This document shows, in pieces, positions 40,962 to 49,112 of a DNA stretch of 64,000 nt (position 1 is its first letter; each line of letters starts with the position of its first letter). The stretch comes from an uncultured Planctomycetota bacterium (GTDB taxonomy: Bacteria > Planctomycetota > Planctomycetia > Gemmatales > HRBIN36), in assembly GCA_937944855.1 (NCBI GenBank), contig CALFAY010000038.1, positions 104,694-168,693 on the forward strand, written 5' to 3'. The notes beneath the pieces are model-generated. The model was not told the DNA's origin, made no database searches, and was given only the letters and a program-made list of their open reading frames with translations. A program made the position numbers and the translations under genes.

Positions 40962-41738
40962 ATGGGGACTCAAGTCGAGGCCGATGTCCAACAACTCTGG
41001 AAGGAATATCGGGCCAATCCGACCGTGGAACTCCGCAATCGTCTGGTCGAGCACTATCTGCCTCTGGTCAAATACAACGCCGAACGCATCTGGTCGCGCC
41101 TTCCCGAAGGAGTGGACCTGGACGACCTCATCAGTGCCGGCGTCTTTGGTCTGATGGACGCCATCGATGCCTTCGACCTGGACCGCGGCGTGAAGTTCGA
41201 AACCTACTGCGTGCCCCGCATTCGCGGGGCCATGCTCGACGAACTCCGCACCATGGACTGGGTACCGCGACTGGTCCGCAGCAAAGCCAGCAAAATTGAA
41301 GAGGCTCGCAAGCAACTCGAAGTCCAGCTCGGACGACCGCCGCGCAGCGAAGAACTCGCCGAACATCTGGGCATGTCCCTGGCCGACTTCGAGAAGATGT
41401 TCACCGAGGCCAGCGCCGTCAGCCTCATCAGTCTGAACAAGAAGTGGTACGAGACTGACAGTTACAAGGACGTCCGCGAGATCGACATCCTCGAAGACAA
41501 AAAAGCCGAGGATCCGACTCGGCGGCTCCAGAACCGCGATCTGATGCGACTGGTGACGAGGGGTCTGAACCGCAACGAACGGCTCATCATCATCCTCTAC
41601 TATTACGAGGAGATGACCATGAAGGAGATCGGCAACACGCTCGATCTCAGCGAGAGCCGCGTCAGCCAGATGCACTCCAGCATCATCAACCGGCTGCAAA
41701 GTCTGCTGGCCCAGCGCAAGCCCGAATTCTGCAACTGA
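40962..41738 (+). CDS. RNA polymerase sigma factor, FliA/WhiG type
   Basis: GGAGG RBS; YNAERIWSRLPEGVDLDDLISAGVFGLMDAIDAFDLDRGVKFETYCVPRIRGAMLDELRTMDWVPR; ERLIIILYYYEEMTMKEIGNTLDLSESRVSQMHSSIINRL. Confidence 0.93.
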   Translation: MGTQVEADVQQLWKEYRANPTVELRNRLVEHYLPLVKYNAERIWSRLPEGVDLDDLISAGVFGLMDAIDAFDLDRGVKFETYCVPRIRGAMLDELRTMDWVPRLVRSKASKIEEARKQLEVQLGRPPRSEELAEHLGMSLADFEKMFTEASAVSLISLNKKWYETDSYKDVREIDILEDKKAEDPTRRLQNRDLMRLVTRGLNRNERLIIILYYYEEMTMKEIGNTLDLSESRVSQMHSSIINRLQSLLAQRKPEFCN

Positions 41739-41768
41739 TCCAAGCAATTCCATGCCCTCACCCCTGAC

Positions 41769-41791
41769 CCCTCTCCCGACGGGAGAGGGGT
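41769..41791. terminator. Perfect GC-rich hairpin CCCCTCTCCC-GAC-GGGAGAGGGG
   Basis: 10-bp stem, 3-nt loop, flanked by CCCTCA/TGAGGG; about 30 nt after the sigma factor stop. Confidence 0.6.
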
Positions 41792-41935
41792 GAGGGATCC
41801 GGGCCGTCAAGCCAAGCTCGGCAATTGCCCAACCGTCCCACCAGCCAGTATCATGGCAGAAGCAGGAGCGTAGCTTTCCCTGCCTCGCGCTCGCCCAACC
41901 CGCCTTCGCTCAACCTCGCAACGGGAGTGTGCCCC

Positions 41936-44419
41936 ATGATCGGTTGCCTGCCTCTCCGCCTTGGCAATAGTCCCACGAAAGCTACCTGCCGCAGGTTCCT
42001 TCGGACGGGTCTGCTCTTGGGGGCTTTGCTCCTCGGGCTTGGCTCCCCGGCCTCGGCTCAGCCGCCGACAGTCGATCCTGCCGCTCCGGTCCTCAATCAG
42101 CCTTTTCCGATGGGCATGCAGCGCGGCACGGCCCTGGATCTGACCCTGACCGGCTCGAACCTGAACGATCCCGTTCAGGTCCTTACCAGCTTCCCCGCTT
42201 CCGTGACCATTCCGACCGAGAACAACAACGGCAAGGACGCGGGCAGGCTCTTGGTTCGCCTCGAGGTGCCCAAGGACGCTCCGCTGGGCTGGCACACGCT
42301 GCGGCTGGCGACGATTCACGGCGTCTCGAACTTCCGCCTGTTCTGCATCGACGACCTGCCTCAGATCACGGAAGAGAACAATAACACGCGGGAAACCGCC
42401 CAGGGCGTCCCGATCCCCTGCGTGGTCTGCGGCCGCATCGAAGCGGAAAAAAGCGACTTCTACAAAATCTGCGTCGCCGCCGGGCAACGCCTCTGTTTCG
42501 AGATTCTGGGCCGCCGTCTGGGCAGCCCGCTCGATCCCATGATCCGCCTGATCGATCCCCGCACCGGCAAGCTGATCCTGTGGAGCGACGACGCCCCCGG
42601 ACTCAGCAAAGACTCTCGCTTCACCTACACGTTCAAAGATGCCGGGGAATATCTGCTCGAAGTCCGCGACGTCCGCTACCAGGGCGGAGGCGACTGGTTT
42701 TACCGCCTGCGGATCGGCGATTTCCCCGCCGCCGTCACGCCGATGCCGCTGGCGCTCCGCCGGGGCGCCACCGGCACGATCGGCTTCGCCGGTCCTTCCG
42801 TCGAGGGGGTTCCGGCCGTCACCGTGGCGGCACCGAGGGATCCCGACGTGCAGACGATCTGGCTCACTCCCGTGCGACCCGAGTCGGGCCTGCCCGGCTG
42901 GCCGGTCGCCCTCACCATCTCCGATCTCGAAGAGCAGATCGAACAGGAACCCAACGACGAACCGTCCCAGGCCAATCGCGTTTCCCTGCCGGGAGCCGTC
43001 AGCGGCAAGCTGGAGAAAAAATACGACCGGGATCATTTCATCTTCACCGGCAAGAAAGGCCAGCGGATTCTGATCGATGCGGTGACTCAGGAAGTGCATT
43101 CGCCCAGCGTCGTCTATCTGGCTCTGCGAAACGCTCAGGGCAATCAGGTGGCGGCGAGCAATCCGACGGCCGATCCGGCTCGCATTGACTTCACCCTGCC
43201 GGAGGACGGCGATTACACGCTGGCCGTCGAACATCTCCACTACTGGGGGGGGCCGGAAGAAACCTACCGCATCGTCTTGAGCCTGTATGAACCTGATTAC
43301 ACTCTGACGGCCCAACTGGACCGGCACGACGCTCCGGCCGGCCGCGCGCTTCCGGTTCATGTGACTGCGACGCGCCGGGACTACGGCGGGCCAATCGAAC
43401 TCGCGGTCTCCGGTCCGCCAGGGGTTTCCGGCAGCGCGGTCATCCCCGATGGCCAGTCGAGCACCTTGCTTCCGGTTCGAGTGCCGACTGATCTGGCCGT
43501 GGGGGCATATCGCCTGAGCATTACCGGCAAGGCGACCCTCGGCGAGAAGCAAGTCGTCCGGAAAGCCGACGTCCGCCCCACGGTCCGGGAAGCTCTGGGC
43601 AATCTGGCCTATCCGCCGATTCATCTCGGCGAAGAGATCGTCCTGGGCGTGACCCAGCCGCGGCCGTTCAGCATCGTGGCGGCCTACGAGCAACCGGAAG
43701 GACTCCGGGGCGGGACCGTGCCGGTGGCGATCACCGTCAACAAGGCCGAGGGCTTTGACGAAGAGGTGACAATCGCCTTGGTCGCTCCGGCACCCGTGCA
43801 GGGTCAGCAGTCCGCTGTTCCGCCGGTCACGATCAAGATTCCCAAGGGGCAAAACCAGGGCCGGTTAGAGCTTAAACCCGCGGGCAATGCTCCGCTCGGT
43901 CCGCAGCATCTGGCGTTCTCGGGCCGGAGCAAACATCAAAACCGCGAGTTTTTGGCCTATGCCGTGCCCGATCCTTTGCCGCTGGTGCTGCCGTTCGAGT
44001 TGCAGGTGGAGGCGCGGGGGGGAGAGCTTTACCCCGCGGGGCTGCGGGTCGGCGGTCCGGTCGTCAGTGCCTATCTGGTTGCCGATCTTCTCGTCGGTCC
44101 GATGGCACCGCTCAGCTTCACAGCTCTGGACTTGAGCACGGTGGAACCGGCCCCGAACAAGCTCACGATCAAAGTCACGGCCAAGCGGCGGGGCGGATAC
44201 AATGGGCCAATCGCCCTGGAAGTCCGCAACTTGCCCGCCAACGTGTCGGCCCCGAAACCGACCTTGGCCGAGGGCCAGATGGAGGCGGAGATCGAGTTGA
44301 CCGCCGCCGCCAATGCCGCCGTCGGCACCAAGGGTGATGTCAACGTGCTGGGCACGGCCACCGGACTGGGCAACCAGCGGAACGCCTCGGCGAATTTCAC
44401 CATCACGGTCGTCAAGTAG
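41936..44419 (+). CDS. Secreted PPC (bacterial pre-peptidase C-terminal) domain protein
   Basis: Signal FLRTGLLLGALLLGLGSPASA; IEAEKSDFYKICVAAGQRLCFEILGRRLGSPLDPMIRLIDPRTGKLI; second DRDHFIFTGKKGQRILIDA repeat. Confidence 0.85.
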   Translation: MIGCLPLRLGNSPTKATCRRFLRTGLLLGALLLGLGSPASAQPPTVDPAAPVLNQPFPMGMQRGTALDLTLTGSNLNDPVQVLTSFPASVTIPTENNNGKDAGRLLVRLEVPKDAPLGWHTLRLATIHGVSNFRLFCIDDLPQITEENNNTRETAQGVPIPCVVCGRIEAEKSDFYKICVAAGQRLCFEILGRRLGSPLDPMIRLIDPRTGKLILWSDDAPGLSKDSRFTYTFKDAGEYLLEVRDVRYQGGGDWFYRLRIGDFPAAVTPMPLALRRGATGTIGFAGPSVEGVPAVTVAAPRDPDVQTIWLTPVRPESGLPGWPVALTISDLEEQIEQEPNDEPSQANRVSLPGAVSGKLEKKYDRDHFIFTGKKGQRILIDAVTQEVHSPSVVYLALRNAQGNQVAASNPTADPARIDFTLPEDGDYTLAVEHLHYWGGPEETYRIVLSLYEPDYTLTAQLDRHDAPAGRALPVHVTATRRDYGGPIELAVSGPPGVSGSAVIPDGQSSTLLPVRVPTDLAVGAYRLSITGKATLGEKQVVRKADVRPTVREALGNLAYPPIHLGEEIVLGVTQPRPFSIVAAYEQPEGLRGGTVPVAITVNKAEGFDEEVTIALVAPAPVQGQQSAVPPVTIKIPKGQNQGRLELKPAGNAPLGPQHLAFSGRSKHQNREFLAYAVPDPLPLVLPFELQVEARGGELYPAGLRVGGPVVSAYLVADLLVGPMAPLSFTALDLSTVEPAPNKLTIKVTAKRRGGYNGPIALEVRNLPANVSAPKPTLAEGQMEAEIELTAAANAAVGTKGDVNVLGTATGLGNQRNASANFTITVVK

Positions 44420-44432
44420 CGGAGCGCTTGTC

Positions 44433-46028
44433 GTGCGTCGCTTCCTGGTCCAGTTCGATGCTCGCCGCACGCCGCACTATTTCACCGACGTCCTCATCAT
44501 CGGCGGTGGTCTGGCCGGGCTGCGCGCCGCCCTCGAGATTCCCCAGTCTCTCGAAGTGCTGGTCGTGACCAAGGACCAGGTCGAACAGTCCAACAGCAGC
44601 TACGCCCAGGGCGGCATCGCCGGCGTGCTCGATCCGGAAGACCGCTTCGAGGACCACGTCGCCGACACCCTGCGGGCCGGGGATGGCTTGTGTAATCGGG
44701 AAGTGGTCGAGGCCGTCGTTCGGGAAGCGCCCCAGGAATTACAGAGGTTGATCGACTGGGGGACGCACTTCGACGTCGAGAACGGCCGACTGGCCCTGAC
44801 CCTGGAAGGCGGACATAGTCATCGTCGGGTGGTCCATGCCCTCGGCGACGCCACAGGCCAGGAGGTGATGCGGGTCATCATCGGCAAGGCCCGCTCCGCT
44901 CCGAATATCAGCCTCTGGGAAAACACCTTCACCCTCGACCTGTTGACCGACGAAGGCCGCTGCGTGGGTGCCGTCGTGCATCAGCAGGGTCGGGGACTGC
45001 TCATGGTCTGGGCCCGACAAACGATCCTGGCCAGCGGAGGAGCGGGCCATCTGTATCGAGAAACGACCAATCCTCCTGTGGCCACCGGCGACGGCATGGC
45101 GGCCGCCTGGCGGGCTGGCGCCCAGCTCCGCGACATGGAGTTCATGCAATTCCATCCCACGGTGCTGTACGTCGCCGGCTCATCGCGCTACCTGATCACG
45201 GAGGCGGTTCGCGGCGAGGGAGCCTATCTGCGGGACAAGAACGGCGTCCGCTTCATGCCGGAAGTCGATCCCCGAGCCGAATTGGCTCCGCGGGACGTGG
45301 TGGCGCGGGCCATCGTCCGCCGCATGGAGCAGACCCGCCACCCCAACGTCTATCTCGATCTGTCGCACCTCGATCCGGAGCGGGTCCGCAAGCGGTTTCC
45401 GGGGATCGCCCAGGTCTGCCGCAGCTTCGACCTGGACATCACGCGCGACCGCATTCCGGTTCGCCCGGGAGCGCACTACATGATCGGCGGCGTGACCGTG
45501 GACCTGCAAGGCCGAACTAGCTTGCCCGGTCTGTGGGCCGCCGGGGAAGTGACGTCGAGCGGGCTGCATGGAGCAAACCGGCTCGCTTCAAACAGTCTTC
45601 TGGAAGGCCTGGTGTATGGTGCGTGGTGCGGACGTGGTGCGGCAGCCGCCGCCGAGGACACGCCGCGGACCTGGACCGCTCGGCCAATGCGCTCGCAGTT
45701 CACGCCGGAATCGGGTATGTTGGATGTTGCCGATTTGCGGAACTCGCTTCAGAGCCTCCTCGGCCGCAAAGTCGGCATCATCCGCGACCGGGCCGGTCTC
45801 GAAGAAGCCATGCAGGACGTGGACTACTGGTGCCGGTATGTTCTGGACCACGAGTTCCGCGATCAGCGTGGCTGGGAATTGCAGAACCTGCTGACCGTGG
45901 CTCGCCTGCTGACCTGGGCCGCCCTCCAGCGGGAGGAATCCCGCGGCGTGCATTATCGGAGCGATTACCCGCAGCGGGACGACGCCCGCTGGCAAAGGCA
46001 CCTGACCGTTCCCTCGCGCGAGGACTGA
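44433..46028 (+). CDS. nadB: L-aspartate oxidase
   Basis: GTG start; VLIIGGGLAGLRAALEIP; SSYAQGGIAGVLDPEDRFEDHVADTLRAGDGLC; EFMQFHPTVLY; GLHGANRLASNSLLEGLVYG. Confidence 0.95.
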   Translation: MRRFLVQFDARRTPHYFTDVLIIGGGLAGLRAALEIPQSLEVLVVTKDQVEQSNSSYAQGGIAGVLDPEDRFEDHVADTLRAGDGLCNREVVEAVVREAPQELQRLIDWGTHFDVENGRLALTLEGGHSHRRVVHALGDATGQEVMRVIIGKARSAPNISLWENTFTLDLLTDEGRCVGAVVHQQGRGLLMVWARQTILASGGAGHLYRETTNPPVATGDGMAAAWRAGAQLRDMEFMQFHPTVLYVAGSSRYLITEAVRGEGAYLRDKNGVRFMPEVDPRAELAPRDVVARAIVRRMEQTRHPNVYLDLSHLDPERVRKRFPGIAQVCRSFDLDITRDRIPVRPGAHYMIGGVTVDLQGRTSLPGLWAAGEVTSSGLHGANRLASNSLLEGLVYGAWCGRGAAAAAEDTPRTWTARPMRSQFTPESGMLDVADLRNSLQSLLGRKVGIIRDRAGLEEAMQDVDYWCRYVLDHEFRDQRGWELQNLLTVARLLTWAALQREESRGVHYRSDYPQRDDARWQRHLTVPSRED

Positions 46029-46042
46029 GAAAGGATCCGTCC

Positions 46043-47488
46043 ATGACGATGAAGCCAACCTTGTGTTTGCCCCATCGTCTTGCCCGACCCATGGGCCGAC
46101 GGGAGTTTCTGCGGGCCGGTTCGCTGGGTCTGTTCGGCCTCGGCCTGCCCCACCTGCTGCAAGCCCGCAGTCGAGCCGCGTCCGTCTCTCAAGGCCACTC
46201 GCCAGCACGCAGCTTTGGCCGAGCCAGGGCCTGCATCATTCTGTTCATGTGGGGGGGACCGGCTCATCAGGACACCTGGGACATGAAGCCGGACGGCCCG
46301 GCCGAGTACCGCGGCGAGTTCCGGCCCATCCCGACGACCATCCCTGGGTATCAGATCTGCGAGCATCTGCCCCGGCTGGCTCGCAACGTGCATCGCTTGT
46401 GCGTCATTCGCTCCGTGACGCATCCCGACGTCAACCACACCACCGCCACCAGTTATCTGCTCACCGGCCGGGGCGTGCCCAACGTCGGAGCGCCGCTGAG
46501 CGAAGACTGGCCGAGCTACGGCGCGGTCCTGGCCCATCTGGGGCGCGGCAAAGGCCCCCTGCCCCCCTTCGTGACCATGATGCCGAAGGTTCCCGACGGC
46601 GCGCCGCGCTTCGTCGAGGAGTCGCACGGGCAAGGTGCGGGCTGGCTCGGACCGCTCTTCGAACCTTTCCGCATCGATGCCGACGCCAGCAAGCCCGAAT
46701 ATCGCGTCGCCGACTTCGATCTCCATGCCGAGGTGCCTCTGGAACGCACCCAGCGGCGCAAGGCCCTGCTGAAGCAGATCGAGGCTCAAACCCGTTCCCT
46801 GGAACGGCGGCTGCACGTCGAGGCGCTGGACAGCCACTACGAGCGGGCTTTTACCATGCTCTCTTCCCCCGAAGTCGCCCGGGCCTTCGATCTGTCCCAA
46901 GAGGACCTGCGGCTGCGGGAACGCTACGGCATGAACATCCACGGGCAAGCCGTCCTCCAGGCCCGCCGCTTGATCGAAGCCGGCGTCCCGCTGGTGACCG
47001 TCTTCTGGCAGAACGACGGCATCACCAACGTCAGCGTGTACTGGGACACGCACAACCGCAACTTCATCGACTTGAAGACGCGGCTGTGCCCCGTGACCGA
47101 TCAGGCCTTCACGGCCCTTCTGGACGATTTGGAACAGCGGGGTTTGCTCGACGAAACCCTGGTGATCTGGACGGGTGAGATGGGACGGACCCCGCGAGTC
47201 GGGCAGAGCGTCGTCGGCGGGGCCGGGGCGGGTCGCGACGGCCGGGACCACTGGCCGCACTGCTTCACCGCCGTCCTGGCAGGCGGCGGAATCCGCGAGG
47301 GGGTCATCTACGGCTCCAGCGACCGTTACGCCGCGTATCCGGCTTCCAACCCGGTGACCCCCGCGGACCTAGCCGCGACGGTCTATCACTGTCTCGGCGT
47401 CGATCCGCACATGCAGTTGTACGACCGGCTTAATCGTCCTCTGGCCCTGTGCGAAGGCTCGCCGATCAGCGCGATCCTCAAAGGCTGA
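46043..47488 (+). CDS. DUF1501 domain-containing protein (Tat-type leader)
   Basis: MGRREFLRAGSLGLFGLGLPHLL; CIILFMWGGPAHQDTWDMKPDGPAEYRGEF; GEMGRTPRVG; GRDHWPHCFTAVLAGGGI. Confidence 0.95.
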   Translation: MTMKPTLCLPHRLARPMGRREFLRAGSLGLFGLGLPHLLQARSRAASVSQGHSPARSFGRARACIILFMWGGPAHQDTWDMKPDGPAEYRGEFRPIPTTIPGYQICEHLPRLARNVHRLCVIRSVTHPDVNHTTATSYLLTGRGVPNVGAPLSEDWPSYGAVLAHLGRGKGPLPPFVTMMPKVPDGAPRFVEESHGQGAGWLGPLFEPFRIDADASKPEYRVADFDLHAEVPLERTQRRKALLKQIEAQTRSLERRLHVEALDSHYERAFTMLSSPEVARAFDLSQEDLRLRERYGMNIHGQAVLQARRLIEAGVPLVTVFWQNDGITNVSVYWDTHNRNFIDLKTRLCPVTDQAFTALLDDLEQRGLLDETLVIWTGEMGRTPRVGQSVVGGAGAGRDGRDHWPHCFTAVLAGGGIREGVIYGSSDRYAAYPASNPVTPADLAATVYHCLGVDPHMQLYDRLNRPLALCEGSPISAILKG

Positions 47489-47503
47489 TCGACGCCTGCC
47501 ATC

Positions 47504-49078
47504 TCACGACCGCGTCCACTCGCCGTCAATGTACCGCCACAGACGGCCGGTCGGGTTCCTGTCCTGCAACTCCGGCGGCAGGCGGTGCGGCCGGACGTTG
47601 TCATAGCAGGCCAGCATGGCGAAGCGACGCAGCGAGGCGGGGATGCCCACGGCCGTGAAACCCGGATGTCCCGTGGCCGGATACGGTCCGCCGTGGTTCA
47701 TCGCCGGGCTGACGGCAACCCCGGTCGGCATCTTGTCGTTGAGCAGACGTCCGACTTTGCGACGCAACAGCGGCTCCAGACGGGCGTAGAGATCGTCGTC
47801 ACTGCCCTGCGTGTCGCTGTAGAAGCAGCCGGTAAGATTGCCTTCCAGTGCTTCTAGCACCGCGGCCAGTTCTTCTGCGTCCCGGCAGACGACGAACAGA
47901 CTCGAATTGCCGAACGCCTCGGTCTGCATCGCTTCGGCATGGGCAAGGAACTGCCTCCCGGAGGTGCGAAGCAGCGTATTGCGGTGACAGAACCCGGTGC
48001 CTCCGCCGGGCTGGCCTCCGGCGACGACCTCGGCCCCGGCCTTTTGCAGAACAGCGATGCCTTCCTGAAGGCTCTTGAGCACCCCCGCCCCCAGCAGCGT
48101 TCCCACGGGGGCTGCGTTAAAGCGGTTGGCAACCTCGGCGATGAACGCTTCCGTTTCCGGGCCTGCCAGCAGCAGTACCAGGCCGGGGTTGGTGCAAAAC
48201 TGCCCTGTGCCCAGCAAGCAGGAGCCGAGAAACTCTTCCGCCACTTTCGTCATCCGCTCCCGCAACGCTCCGGGAAGAACCACGACCGGATTGATGGAGC
48301 TGAGTTCGAGATAGATCGGCTTGCCGGCGCGGTCGGCAGCGGCTTTGAGGACCAGACCGGCAGTCCGGGAGCCGGTGTACGCTGTCGCTCCCAGCAGCGG
48401 ATGCGCTACCAGACGTTCGCCGTCGGCATGGCTGGTGCGATAAAGCAGCTGGACGGCGGCCGGAGGCAGACCGGCTTCCTTGACTGCCTCGAACGCTTCC
48501 TGAGCCAGCAGTCGCGTCGTTCCCGGGTGCGACGTATTGGCCTTGGCGATGACCGGACATCCGGCGGCGATGGCCGCCGCGAAGTCGCCCCCCGAGACGC
48601 TGTTGAACGCCAGCGGAAAATTGTTCGGGCCAAACACCGCCACCGGACCCAGGGGCCGATACATCGAGCGGATGTTGCGTGGCCGGTCGAGGGTCGGCAA
48701 AGCCCAGGAACCTTCCCGGGCAGCGGCAGCGGCCTGACGCAGCTGGTCCGTGGTCCGCGGCAATTCGGTCGAGTTCAGGCGCGGTTCGGCGGGTAGAGCG
48801 GTCTCCGCCTCGGCCATCGCCACGATCTCCGCGCGGCGTGCTTCGATCCGCTCGGCATAGCGTTCGAGAAACCGCGCCCGTGCCTCCGCGGGCAGTTGCA
48901 GCATTTCCCGGAACGCCTGGTCCGCCGCGTGCAGGGCGGCTTCGACTTCCGGCCAGGGGCTGATCGGATAGCGGTCAGGAATCGGCTCGGTGGTGCGAGG
49001 GTTGGTCGCGGTGAAGGTTTCCAGACCGGCGGACGCTCGCCACGCTCCGCCCAAAAGCACCGGATGGACCGAAGACAT
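47504..49078 (-). CDS. Aldehyde dehydrogenase (alpha-ketoglutaric semialdehyde dehydrogenase-like)
   Basis: PVAVFGPNNFPLAFNSVSGGDFAAAIAAGCPVIAKANTSHPGT; YLELSSINPVVVLPGAL; GQFCTNPGLVLL. Confidence 0.88.
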   Translation of the reverse strand: MSSVHPVLLGGAWRASAGLETFTATNPRTTEPIPDRYPISPWPEVEAALHAADQAFREMLQLPAEARARFLERYAERIEARRAEIVAMAEAETALPAEPRLNSTELPRTTDQLRQAAAAAREGSWALPTLDRPRNIRSMYRPLGPVAVFGPNNFPLAFNSVSGGDFAAAIAAGCPVIAKANTSHPGTTRLLAQEAFEAVKEAGLPPAAVQLLYRTSHADGERLVAHPLLGATAYTGSRTAGLVLKAAADRAGKPIYLELSSINPVVVLPGALRERMTKVAEEFLGSCLLGTGQFCTNPGLVLLLAGPETEAFIAEVANRFNAAPVGTLLGAGVLKSLQEGIAVLQKAGAEVVAGGQPGGGTGFCHRNTLLRTSGRQFLAHAEAMQTEAFGNSSLFVVCRDAEELAAVLEALEGNLTGCFYSDTQGSDDDLYARLEPLLRRKVGRLLNDKMPTGVAVSPAMNHGGPYPATGHPGFTAVGIPASLRRFAMLACYDNVRPHRLPPELQDRNPTGRLWRYIDGEWTRS

Positions 49079-49112
49079 CGTCGCTGTCCCTCGAAGCTGA
49101 ACTGGCCTATGT

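Noticed and set aside
41807-43852. 681-aa minus-strand ORF
   Set aside because: Antisense to the PPC-domain protein; no recognisable domain.
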